From Alphaproteobacteria bacterium (GTDB taxonomy: Bacteria; Pseudomonadota; Alphaproteobacteria; Rickettsiales; VGDC01): 9,106 nt of DNA. How positions within the stretch are numbered: position 1 is the first letter of the stretch; each line of letters starts with the position of its first letter. The notes under the pieces are model-generated. The model was given only the letters and a program-made list of their open reading frames with translations, did not search any database and was not told where the DNA came from. Positions 1 through 6,375 of this stretch are shown one piece after another. Where the stretch lies: the NCBI GenBank assembly GCA_016869895.1, contig VGDC01000058.1, positions 1 to 9,106 of the forward strand. Reading direction: 5' to 3'. The translations under genes and the position numbers were made by a program.

Positions 1-417
1 GAGGGCTGCCAGTTGGGGATGCTCCTCGAAGAGACTGCGCAAACCGGAACGCGCATTGAGTTCACCCGCCAGCACCAGCAGATAGGCATCAGGCAGGGTG
101 GCGTTCTTGGCGTTGTAGATGCCTTCCAGCGTCTTCGCCACACCATCCGCATCGGCCAGCAGCCGCACGAAGCGTTGTCCGCCCATCATGCTCATGGCGA
201 AGAGTTCGTCGTGGAGCAGGGTAGGGTTGGCTTTCAGTTGATCTTCGGAAATCTCCACGAAGGAGAAGGGATCTTTAGGGTCAGCGCCCACGGCCTTGGC
301 GAGTGCGGAGGCGTGTTCGCGCGCCTGACCTTCATCCGCGCCGTAAATCAGCACCGCTTTGCAGCCCTTGGCCTGACCGTTGAGGAACGGCTGAATCTGG
401 CGTGCAGCGATTTTCAT
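1..417 (-). CDS. holA: DNA polymerase III delta subunit, 3' end beyond window
   Basis: This is the N-terminal 139 codons of the clamp-loader delta subunit, which opens the beta sliding clamp so that it can be loaded at primed sites in the cytoplasm. The protein begins MKIAARQIQPFL. It then shows the family's first-strand motif IYGADEGQARE (about residues 23-33), a segment FSFVEISEDQL, and MMGGQRFVRLLADAD, matching the usual delta pattern of a strand, a 'GGRR-like' turn and a second strand. The ATG at 415-417 lies 6 bases after the lptE stop and has no good Shine-Dalgarno, so translation probably depends on coupling to lptE. The leuS-lptE-holA order is common in proteobacteria and supports the call. 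The AAA+-like C-terminal domains lie outside the window. Confidence 0.93.
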   Translation of the reverse strand, partial: MKIAARQIQPFLNGQAKGCKAVLIYGADEGQAREHASALAKAVGADPKDPFSFVEISEDQLKANPTLLHDELFAMSMMGGQRFVRLLADADGVAKTLEGIYNAKNATLPDAYLLVLAGELNARSGLRSLFEEHPQLAAL

Positions 418-423
418 GACGCA

Positions 424-954
424 TCAATCCGCAACGATGGAGAGCTTATAATGCTCTGCGAAATAGGCGGCAAGGCGGATTTTATAATCCTCGCCCAACT
501 CGTTGATGCCGCGGTCGATGGCATCCTGCTCGGCGGCGTAGGAAGCGAATTTTTCGTCGGCGTTGAAGAAGCTGACGCGGCGCGTGATAACACCTTTGTC
601 CAAGACTTCGCGGGTCTCTGCATCGCTCAGCACATAGCTGGATTGCAAGGTCACGTCATAGCGCGAAATCGCACCGCTGCGTCCGATGCCCAATGGTGTG
701 CGCGGCGCGGTCACCCGTATCTCAAGGTTGAAGGCCTTGCCATAGAGCGAGGCCGCCGCCGTGGGGTTCAGGCGGTCTTCCACAGCGATTTTCAGGCGAT
801 TGCCCAGTTCGCCCGAACCGCGCGTGTTCACGGTGGTGGAAGCGAGATAAGTGCCGATTTCAATGTTCGTATCATCAGACTTGCCATAGATGGCTTGAAA
901 ACCACAGGCAGGCAGAAGCAGAAGCAGAGCGATACCAGCCAATATACGTGACAT
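424..954 (-). CDS. lptE: LPS-assembly outer-membrane lipoprotein LptE
   Basis: LptE plugs and helps fold the LptD barrel that inserts lipopolysaccharide into the outer membrane. The 176-residue product has a short lipoprotein signal: a hydrophobic run of leucines (about 8-14), then LPAC with the acylated Cys at 17. CGFQAIYG follows directly, matching the CGF-x-x-x-YG start typical of alphaproteobacterial LptE. Further family signs are SRYDVTLQSSYVL (about 97-109) and a C-terminal helix rich in the pattern YAAEQDAIDR...IRLAAYF (139-165). Length fits the family. The ATG lies 2 bases after the leuS stop (TAA-TC-ATG), so translation is probably coupled to leuS. The same spacing recurs at atpD/atpC. 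holA follows 6 bases downstream. Confidence 0.93.
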   Translation of the reverse strand: MSRILAGIALLLLLPACGFQAIYGKSDDTNIEIGTYLASTTVNTRGSGELGNRLKIAVEDRLNPTAAASLYGKAFNLEIRVTAPRTPLGIGRSGAISRYDVTLQSSYVLSDAETREVLDKGVITRRVSFFNADEKFASYAAEQDAIDRGINELGEDYKIRLAAYFAEHYKLSIVAD

Positions 955-956
955 GA

Positions 957-3506
957 TTATCCCTTCACCACGACATTGACGATGCGGTTCGGCACGACCA
1001 CGGTTTTCACGATTTCCTTGCCTTCCAGCGCACCGCTGATTTCCGCCAAAGCGGTCTTCTCGGCGATGACTTTGTCGGCATCGCGGGGAAGTTGGATGGT
1101 GGCGCGGAGTTTGCCGTTCACCTGAATGGCGATGGTCACCGTATCGTCCACTGCCAGAGCAGGGTCGAAGGTCGGCCAGCCACGCGCGGCAACGAGGTCG
1201 GAATGCCCAAGCTGCGCCCAGAGCGCTTCGGCCAGATGCGGCATGAACGGTGCGACGAGGTGGATGACCGCCTCGATACCCTCACGGAGCACGAACACCG
1301 CGCCTTCCGAATCGGCCTTCGCATCGCCCAGCGCATTGCTGAGTTCGCGGAAGCGGGCGACCGCTTTGTTGAAGTGATAATTCTCGATGTCTTCGCCCAC
1401 CAGCTTAATGGTCTTATGGACAAGGCCACGAAGGGTGTTTTCCGCGTCGCTGAGTGCAGGAACGGTGTTTTTGGCTACGCCTGCGCCAATCACGTCCTTA
1501 TGCTGCTCCACGAGCCTCCAAAGGCGGTTCACATAGCGCCATGCGCCATCGATACCCGCATCGCTCCATTCAAGGTCGCGCTCCGGTGGAGAGTCGGACA
1601 TCATGAACAAACGGGCGGCATCCGCGCCATAGGTCTCGATGATATGGCTGGGGTCGACGGTATTCTTCTTGGATTTGCTCATCTTCTCGGAACGGCCGAT
1701 GGTGACGGGCGCTCCCGATTTCACGTGCACGGCCTTGCCGCCATCCTTGCGCACGTCCTCCGGCTCCAGCCATTTTCCGGCTTCGTCCTTGTAGGTTTCG
1801 TGGCAGATCATGCCTTGGGTCAGCAAGCCGGAGAACGGCTCATCGGATTTCGTATAGCCCAGAATCTTCAACACGCGGGTGAAGTAACGCGCATAGAGCA
1901 AATGCAACACCGCGTGTTCCACACCGCCGATGTAGCGGTCGACGGGCATCCAGTAATCCGCCGCCGCACGGTCGATGCCATTCGCCGCATGGGGCGAGGC
2001 ATAACGCAGGAAGTACCACGACGATTCGAAGAACGTGTCGAACGTGTCCGTCTCGCGTTTGGCGGGCTTGGAGCAGGTCGGGCAATTCACGTTTTTCCAT
2101 GTGGGATGATGGTCGAGCGGGTTGCCGGGCTTGTCGAAGCTCACGTCTTCGGGGAGTTCCACAGGCAGCTGCGCATCGGGAACCGGCACCGCGCCGCAAT
2201 CATCACAATAGATGATGGGGATGGGGCAGCCCCAATAGCGTTGGCGCGAGATGCCCCAGTCGCGCAGGCGATAGTTCACCTTGCGCTCGCCCTTGCCTTC
2301 CGCTTCGAGCGTATCGATGGCTTTGGACTTCGCGGCTTTCACGTCCAGCCCGTCAAGTAAGCCGGAGTTGATGATTTTGCCGTCGCCGGTATAGGCTTCT
2401 TTCTGCACATCGACTTCACCGCTCACCACTTGGGTGATGGGTAGGCTGTATTTCGTTGCGAAACCATGGTCGCGCTCGTCATGGGCGGGGCAGCCGAACA
2501 CCGCGCCGGTGCCGTAATCCATCAGCACGAAGTTGGCGGCGTAGACGGGATATGAGTTGCCGTTGAAAGGATGGGTCACGCGCAAGCCCGTGTCATAGCC
2601 CTTCTTCTCGGCTTTCTCGATGCTCTCTTCGCTGGTGCCGAGGCCTTCGCATTCCTTGATGAAAGCGGCAAGTTCCGCATCCTTTTCCGCCAGTTCCAGC
2701 GACAGCGGATGGTTCGCAGCGATGGCAAGGAAGGACATCCCGAAAAGCGTATCCGGGCGGGTGGTATAGACGCTGATGTTCTCGTCACGCCCCACCAAAG
2801 GGAAATGCACGATGGCACCTTCCGAACGGCCGATCCAGTTCTCCTGCATGGTGCGGACTTTTTCCGGCCAGTTGGTCAGCGTCGTCAGGCCTTGCAGCAA
2901 CTCTTCGCTGAAGCGCGAGATGGGCAGGAACCACTGGGAAAGCTTCTTGCGCTCCACTGGTGCGCCGGAACGCCAGCCGCAGCCGTCCACCACCTGTTCA
3001 TTGGCGAGCACAGTGTGATCGACGGGATCCCAATTCACCCAGCTTTCTTTGCGATACGCCAGACCGGCCTTCAACATCTCGGTGAAGAAACGCTGCTCGT
3101 GCTTGTAATAATCCGGTGCGCAGGTGGCGATTTCACGCTCCCAGTCATAAGACAGGCCGATGGGCTTCAGCTGACCGCGCATGAAGTCGATGTTCTGATA
3201 CGTCCATTTACCGGGATGGGTGTTGTTCTGGATAGCGGCGTTCTCGGCGGGAAGGCCGAAAGCGTCCCAGCCGATGGGGTGCAGCACGTTATAGCCCTGC
3301 GCGCGTTTGAATCGTGCCGTCACGTCACCAAGAGTATAGTTCCGCACGTGCCCCATGTGGATGCGTCCGGAAGGGTAAGGGAACATCTCAAGGACGTAGA
3401 ACTTTTGCTTATCGCTTTTTTCGGTGGCAGCGAAGAGTTTCTGCTCTTCCCAGACCTGCTGCCATTTGCGTTCCGATTCCTTGAAGTTATAACGGCTGTC
3501 GTTCAC
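957..3506 (-). CDS. leuS: Leucyl-tRNA synthetase (GTG start)
   Basis: This cytoplasmic class I synthetase charges tRNA-Leu. The 849 residues match the usual bacterial length of about 850-870. Visible landmarks are the HIGH-type motif HMGH at 50-53 within YPSGRIHMGHVRNY; the CP1 editing site with TTRPDTLFG (248-256) and GTGAVFGCPAHDERD (332-346), including the conserved Asp; two CxxC pairs at 434-437 and 475-478 of a zinc-binding insert; DWGISRQRYWGCPIP (416-430); KMSKS at 608-612; and a C-terminal domain with VNGKLR (797-801 region). The start is GTG, supported by AGGGGA six bases upstream and by the conserved N-terminal YNFKESERKWQQVWEE. The gene is intact and all motifs are present. It lies between the DUF3576 gene (12-base gap) and lptE (2-base gap). 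Confidence 0.98.
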   Translation of the reverse strand: MNDSRYNFKESERKWQQVWEEQKLFAATEKSDKQKFYVLEMFPYPSGRIHMGHVRNYTLGDVTARFKRAQGYNVLHPIGWDAFGLPAENAAIQNNTHPGKWTYQNIDFMRGQLKPIGLSYDWEREIATCAPDYYKHEQRFFTEMLKAGLAYRKESWVNWDPVDHTVLANEQVVDGCGWRSGAPVERKKLSQWFLPISRFSEELLQGLTTLTNWPEKVRTMQENWIGRSEGAIVHFPLVGRDENISVYTTRPDTLFGMSFLAIAANHPLSLELAEKDAELAAFIKECEGLGTSEESIEKAEKKGYDTGLRVTHPFNGNSYPVYAANFVLMDYGTGAVFGCPAHDERDHGFATKYSLPITQVVSGEVDVQKEAYTGDGKIINSGLLDGLDVKAAKSKAIDTLEAEGKGERKVNYRLRDWGISRQRYWGCPIPIIYCDDCGAVPVPDAQLPVELPEDVSFDKPGNPLDHHPTWKNVNCPTCSKPAKRETDTFDTFFESSWYFLRYASPHAANGIDRAAADYWMPVDRYIGGVEHAVLHLLYARYFTRVLKILGYTKSDEPFSGLLTQGMICHETYKDEAGKWLEPEDVRKDGGKAVHVKSGAPVTIGRSEKMSKSKKNTVDPSHIIETYGADAARLFMMSDSPPERDLEWSDAGIDGAWRYVNRLWRLVEQHKDVIGAGVAKNTVPALSDAENTLRGLVHKTIKLVGEDIENYHFNKAVARFRELSNALGDAKADSEGAVFVLREGIEAVIHLVAPFMPHLAEALWAQLGHSDLVAARGWPTFDPALAVDDTVTIAIQVNGKLRATIQLPRDADKVIAEKTALAEISGALEGKEIVKTVVVPNRIVNVVVKG

Positions 3507-3512
3507 AAAAAT

Positions 3513-3518
3513 TCCCCT
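3513..3518 (-). promoter_or_regulatory. Shine-Dalgarno of leuS
   Basis: AGGGGA on the minus strand sits 6 bases before the GTG at 3504-3506 and just after the stop codon of the upstream lipoprotein gene. It fixes the GTG as the leuS start, for which no ATG is available nearby. Confidence 0.8.
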
Positions 3519-4055
3519 TTAGCCGCCGGACTTGATGCGCAGCTCACGAGCCTGCGTCAAAATGGTGTCTTCCAATTTACGGCCAAGTTCTGCGTTGACG
3601 GGTTCATCGCGCCAGTTGCCGTCGGAGTCTTTGCTCTGCTTGAACACGGTGACCTTCACGCCATCGGCGCGCAGCGCGCGGCCAAGGATGAGGGTGGTGA
3701 CTTTATAGCGCTCGCGGGGGGCGTTGGCATCGGAGTACCAATCGGTGAGGATGACGCCGCCGAAGGGATCAGCCGAAGCGATGGGCAGGAAGCTGAGGGT
3801 GTCAAGCGAGGCGCGCCAGAGGAAGCTGTTCACGCCAATGGGGGAATTGCCGCCTTCGCCTGCTTTGGAATCATCACCACCGAAGAGATTCCAACCATCT
3901 TCACCCGTGAGTTTGCCGTTGCGCAGCTTGCGCGCGTCTTCCGGGTTCATGGGGTATTGGGCTTTGTCCTCCACGGCTTTGCCGCCACTGCAATTCGCGA
4001 TGAGCAAGGTGGAGAGGACGAGGAAAAGAATCTTCAGGGAGATGTGCGACTTCAC
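3519..4055 (-). CDS. DUF3576 family lipoprotein
   Basis: This is a 178-residue exported protein of the DUF3576 family, which is found mainly in alphaproteobacteria; its function is not established. The N-terminus (MKSHISLKILF...) is a type II signal with hydrophobic core 9-19 and a putative lipobox IANC, placing the lipid-bearing Cys at 22. Asn at -1 is unusual. After a low-complexity linker (about 25-70) comes the family core (about 73-141): IGVNSFLWRASLDTL, SADPFGGVILTDWY and GRALRADGVKVTVFKQ. The C-terminus is helical. An in-frame TGA lies three codons before the GTG at 4053-4055, so no earlier start exists, but the Shine-Dalgarno is weak (AAGAG or GAG too far upstream). It opens the leuS-lptE-holA unit, consistent with an outer-membrane-related role (inference). 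A weak TTGTGA / CATTAT promoter (15-base spacing, 4081-4107) is possible. Confidence 0.88.
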   Translation of the reverse strand: MKSHISLKILFLVLSTLLIANCSGGKAVEDKAQYPMNPEDARKLRNGKLTGEDGWNLFGGDDSKAGEGGNSPIGVNSFLWRASLDTLSFLPIASADPFGGVILTDWYSDANAPRERYKVTTLILGRALRADGVKVTVFKQSKDSDGNWRDEPVNAELGRKLEDTILTQARELRIKSGG

Positions 4056-4105
4056 GGGTGGGACTCACTCTTATCTGCGGATAATGGTTAGACCCCCGTT
4101 ATCAC

Positions 4106-4142
4106 AAAATAAAAGGGGCGGTGCCGTTATAGCACCGCCCCT
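4106..4142 (-). terminator. Intrinsic terminator of the porin gene
   Basis: In the minus-strand transcript a perfect 11-bp stem, AGGGGCGGTGC with GCACCGCCCCT around a 7-base loop, is followed by TTTTATTTT. It begins about 40 bases after the porin stop and separates the porin from the DUF3576-leuS unit, which therefore probably needs its own promoter or read-through. Confidence 0.9.
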
Positions 4143-4153
4143 CTCATTTCACA

Positions 4154-4175
4154 AGCCTTTCAGATTAGAAAGGCT
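4154..4175. repeat. Small perfect hairpin between porin stop and terminator
   Basis: AGCCTTTC and GAAAGGCT form a perfect 8-bp stem with a 6-base loop. There is no following T-run, so it is not itself a terminator. As part of the porin mRNA 3' end it could protect against exonucleases (inference). It overlaps the degenerate copy of the porin terminal codons. Confidence 0.6.
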
Positions 4176-4180
4176 AGCTG
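4165..4180 (-). repeat. Degenerate second copy of the porin 3' end
   Basis: The last codons of the porin (Q-L-A-F-stop, at 4185-4199) recur at 4165-4180 as CAGCTAGCCTTTCTAA. It matches 13 of 15 bases plus a one-base insertion, with the differences mostly at synonymous positions of Q-L-A-F. This could be the remnant of a tandem porin copy, or a chance similarity forced by the overlapping hairpin. Confidence 0.45.
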
Positions 4181-4184
4181 CCTA

Positions 4185-5279
4185 TTAGAAGGCCAACTGC
4201 GTACCAACGATGAACACGGTACCGTCGTTGTCCAGTGCGCCCGCACCGTTGTAGTCAAACAGGCTGACTTCAGCGTATGGGGTGAAACCGGGAGCAAGAG
4301 CGTAGTCAACACCGAAGACGAGGTTGTCGAATTCGTTCTCTGCGCCAGCGCCAACGTCAACAGTGGAGTCGAGGTAGGTCAGGCTGAGGCCGAAAGCGTT
4401 GATGTCATACGCTGCGCCCAGGGTCCAGAAGTCGCCTTCCAGGCCACCAGCATCCAGATCGCCATAAGAACCAGCGAAGGTGAAGCCAGCGAGGCCAACG
4501 GATGCGCCGAGAGCCCAGGAACGGTTGTCGTCAAGGCCGGGGCCGGAAACGTCACCGTACTCACCGGTAGCGGAGAGGCCGAGGTTCCAACCGTCGAACT
4601 GACGAGCGTAGCTTACGCCACCGGAGAAGGTGTCTTCAAAGGTGCCGATTGCAGGAGCGGAGGTGAACGCCTGACCTTTAGCAGCGGTATCTGGGGTGTA
4701 GCTTACGCCAATCTGGAAACCGGAAAGATCGGGGGAGTAGTAGGTGACTTTGTTAGCGTTCTCGGTCACGCCAGGGGTCTGGGTGCCGCCGTGCTGGGTA
4801 GCCAGGTCAGGACGAACGATGAAGCCAGCAGCCAAAGGAGCAGCAGCGTAACGGAACCAGTCGCCGTCGATGCCGCCGGTCGCGCGAGCGATGGAGGAAG
4901 CGTCAACTTTCAGAGCGGTGGAAGCGTCGGTGTTCGCGCCGAGCTCGAAACGACCCCAGTGGTCACCGGAGAGATAAACGTAGGTACGGTCGGATTCAAG
5001 GCCGGAACCGGTGGTGTCACCGTTGATGTCGGCTTCGAGTTCGATAACTGCACCGTAGCCGAGGCCACGATCGGTTTTACCGTCGATGGAGAAGTGGATC
5101 TCGGTGTCGTTGCGGAAACCGTAGTCTTTGTTGTTCAGCGGGTTTGCGTCTTCATTGACGTAACCAGCCTGGAAATCGATGAAACCACCAACAGTCACGC
5201 GAGGAGCATCAGCAGCTGCTACGGAAGCAAAGCCAACAACGCCGAGGATCGCGGTAGTAGCAAGAAGAACTTTTTTCAT
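4185..5279 (-). CDS. Outer-membrane porin
   Basis: The product is a 364-residue beta-barrel porin of the general Gram-negative type (trimeric, 16-18 strands expected), which lets small solutes cross the outer membrane. MKKVLLATTAILGVVGFASV is a signal peptide with probable cleavage after Ala23 (VAAA / DAPRV). The mature part starts VTVGGFIDFQAGY, a typical first strand. It shows the usual alternation of aromatic and polar strands with Asp/Gly/Asn turns, a motif DRTYVYLSGDHWGRFELGANTDAS-like segment near 97-120 (external loop 3 region), and ends GTQLAF with the C-terminal Phe recognised by the BAM machinery. The ATG at 5277-5279 is preferred over the ATG at 5286-5288: GGGA lies 8 bases before the former and overlaps the latter. 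Monocistronic, with its own terminator. Substrate selectivity cannot be read from the sequence. Confidence 0.93.
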   Translation of the reverse strand: MKKVLLATTAILGVVGFASVAAADAPRVTVGGFIDFQAGYVNEDANPLNNKDYGFRNDTEIHFSIDGKTDRGLGYGAVIELEADINGDTTGSGLESDRTYVYLSGDHWGRFELGANTDASTALKVDASSIARATGGIDGDWFRYAAAPLAAGFIVRPDLATQHGGTQTPGVTENANKVTYYSPDLSGFQIGVSYTPDTAAKGQAFTSAPAIGTFEDTFSGGVSYARQFDGWNLGLSATGEYGDVSGPGLDDNRSWALGASVGLAGFTFAGSYGDLDAGGLEGDFWTLGAAYDINAFGLSLTYLDSTVDVGAGAENEFDNLVFGVDYALAPGFTPYAEVSLFDYNGAGALDNDGTVFIVGTQLAF

Positions 5280-5287
5280 TACTAACA

Positions 5288-5291
5288 TCCC
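5288..5291 (-). promoter_or_regulatory. Shine-Dalgarno that decides the porin start
   Basis: GGGA on the minus strand is 8 bases before ATG-AAA-AAA at 5279 and overlaps the alternative ATG at 5288. This argues for the shorter signal peptide starting MKKVLL. Confidence 0.65.
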
Positions 5292-5632
5292 AAATTAAAT
5301 TAAAAAACGAAGTTTGATGAACCCTTGGGGAGTTCGGAAACTTTTCTCAAATCGGTCAGCCGGAACTGCCCGTCTGATCTCCTCCCCTTTTTAAGCCTTG
5401 GGAAGGGAATCGCAAGCTGTAAACCGAAAACTTGGGGTCAAAATCGGCCTTTTTGAAATCGCTGTTGCAAATCCGCCACAAAGCCTTTCCACCCCCATCG
5501 GCAAAAGGCACGCGTACGCGAGGGGGTGAAATTATCGCAATAAGTACAATAGGTTATGCGGCACTAAAATCGCTTGCTTTTCGGGGGGTGTTTTCCGACA
5601 ATGGCGCGACTTTCCATAGCACGCCTCGATGA
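5292..5632. other. Divergent intergenic region, porin / yggS
   Basis: This stretch of about 340 bases separates two divergent genes and must hold both promoters. On the porin side, besides the hairpin at 5302-5343, a purine-rich AAGGGGAGGAG (minus strand, about 5379-5389) resembles a ribosome-binding site but has no start codon at a suitable distance. On the yggS side a -10-like TACAAT lies at 5545-5550 without a convincing -35. No ORF here looks like a real protein. Confidence 0.5.
5302..5343 (-). promoter_or_regulatory. Terminator-like hairpin in the porin leader
   Basis: The minus strand reads AAGTTT-CC-GAAC-T-CC-loop-GG-GTTC-ATC-AAACTT, a two-part imperfect stem (6 bp outer, 4+2 bp inner). 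It is followed by CG and six T's, ending about 22 bases before the porin ATG. This resembles an intrinsic terminator or attenuator placed inside the 5' UTR. It would also release a short leader RNA if transcription starts upstream, in the 5380-5440 region. The stem is imperfect and AT-rich on the outside, so the strength is uncertain. Confidence 0.45.
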
Positions 5633-6277
5633 GTGAAAAAAGTGACCGATTCCATCAAAAAACGCTTGGATGCCCTTCGCCCATCGCTGGGCGCGGCGAA
5701 ACTCGTGGCCGTGAGCAAAGGCCATGGCGGGGAGCGGATGCGCGAAGCACTGGACGCGGGACAACGCATCTTCGGCGAGAACCGTGTGCAGGAAGCGGAA
5801 GCGAAATGGCCGGAACTGAAAGCGCAATATGCGGATGTGGAGCTGCACCTCATCGGCCCGTTGCAGACGAATAAGGTGAGAGATGCGCTGGCCGTATTCG
5901 ACGTCATCCACACGCTCGACCGCGAAAGGCTTGTGGATGCGCTGGCGGAAGCATTCGCCAAGGGCGCGCAGCGCGTGCCCTGCCTGATACAGGTGAACAC
6001 CGGGCTTGAGGAACAGAAGGCGGGAGTCGCGCCCGAAGACGTCGGCGCACTGCTTGGCTATGCGCGGAAAGCGGGAGTGGAAGTCATCGGGTTGATGTGC
6101 ATCCCCCCCGTGGATGAGGAAGCAGCAGCGCATTTCGCACTGTTGCGTGCCCTAGCTGAAAAGCATGGGCTGCAAGAACTGAGCATGGGCATGAGCGGGG
6201 ATTACCGCGAAGCAGTAGCCGAAGGCGCGACATTGGTGCGCATCGGCACGGCGATTTTTGGTGATAGAAGCATTTAA
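5633..6277 (+). CDS. yggS: YggS-family PLP homeostasis protein
   Basis: This is a single-domain alanine-racemase-like TIM barrel that binds pyridoxal 5'-phosphate and buffers cellular PLP; no enzymatic reaction is established for the family. Landmarks in the 214 residues are VSK with the Schiff-base Lys at 29, FGEN-x-VQE (47-54), HLIGPLQTNK (72-81), IQVNTG (119-124), GLMCIPP (153-159), SMGMSGD (184-190) and RIGTAIFG (203-210). It is slightly short for the family (about 225-235). The start is doubtful. GTG at 5633 keeps the frame but has no Shine-Dalgarno. An ATG four bases upstream (5629) is in another frame that meets this one only if one A of the six at 5636-5641 is lost. It is the only plus-strand gene, convergent with the unknown gene downstream. 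Confidence 0.93.
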   Translation: MKKVTDSIKKRLDALRPSLGAAKLVAVSKGHGGERMREALDAGQRIFGENRVQEAEAKWPELKAQYADVELHLIGPLQTNKVRDALAVFDVIHTLDRERLVDALAEAFAKGAQRVPCLIQVNTGLEEQKAGVAPEDVGALLGYARKAGVEVIGLMCIPPVDEEAAAHFALLRALAEKHGLQELSMGMSGDYREAVAEGATLVRIGTAIFGDRSI

Positions 6278-6286
6278 TTTTGCTCC

Positions 6287-6308
6287 ATGAAAATCTGCTG
6301 ATTTTCAT
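6287..6308. repeat. Perfect hairpin downstream of yggS
   Basis: ATGAAAATC and GATTTTCAT form a perfect 9-bp stem around TGCT. It lies 10 bases past the yggS stop. No T-run follows on either strand, so it is at most a weak terminator for the converging genes. Confidence 0.65.
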
Positions 6309-6329
6309 ATGAGCGACGCTACGCTGGCT
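6306..6329. repeat. Repeated half-elements, copy A
   Basis: CATATGAGCGAC is directly followed by GCTACGCTGGCT. The first half recurs in the same orientation at 7291-7302 (11 of 12 bases). The second half recurs inverted at 7272-7283 (12 of 12). The two copies bracket the unknown gene, suggesting a small dispersed repeat. Confidence 0.45.
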
Positions 6330-6337
6330 CAAGGCTG

Positions 6338-6357
6338 GCAAAGCCTGCTGGCTTTGC
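6338..6357. repeat. Second perfect hairpin between yggS and the unknown gene
   Basis: GCAAAGCC and GGCTTTGC form an 8-bp stem, again around a TGCT loop. Together with the stem at 6287-6308 it fills the 98-base space between the two convergent genes. It may serve as a transcript 3' end structure or be part of a repetitive palindromic element. Confidence 0.6.
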
Positions 6358-6375
6358 TTCCGTCCCTCTCATCTC

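Noticed and set aside
13..951. Plus-strand open frame of 312 codons opposite lptE and holA
   Set aside because: It runs across two recognised minus-strand genes and shows no domain.
1092..4091. Long plus-strand open frames (1092-2360 and 2571-4091) opposite leuS and the DUF3576 gene
   Set aside because: They are antisense to a clear LeuRS with all motifs intact. Their translations are Arg/His/Gly-rich low-complexity shadows typical of the complementary frame in GC-rich genes.
5302..5357. Possible leader peptide starting at a TTG in the porin leader
   Set aside because: It has no Shine-Dalgarno at a proper distance, a rare start codon and an undistinguished 16-codon product.
5407..5411. GAATC (CcrM-type GANTC methylation site) near the porin promoter region
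   Set aside because: GANTC sites also occur elsewhere in the window, including inside genes, so its position here carries little information.
5411..5426. GG-N10-GC with TTGC in the porin leader, a possible second sigma-54 site
   Set aside because: Only GG and TTGC match; the CAC(G) part is absent. A match this loose is expected by chance.
5554..6133. Minus-strand open frames opposite yggS
   Set aside because: yggS carries every family motif, and the antisense frames have no recognisable feature.
6287..6357. Hairpins between yggS and the unknown gene as bidirectional intrinsic terminators
   Set aside because: Neither stem is followed by a T-run on either strand, so they are recorded only as repeats.
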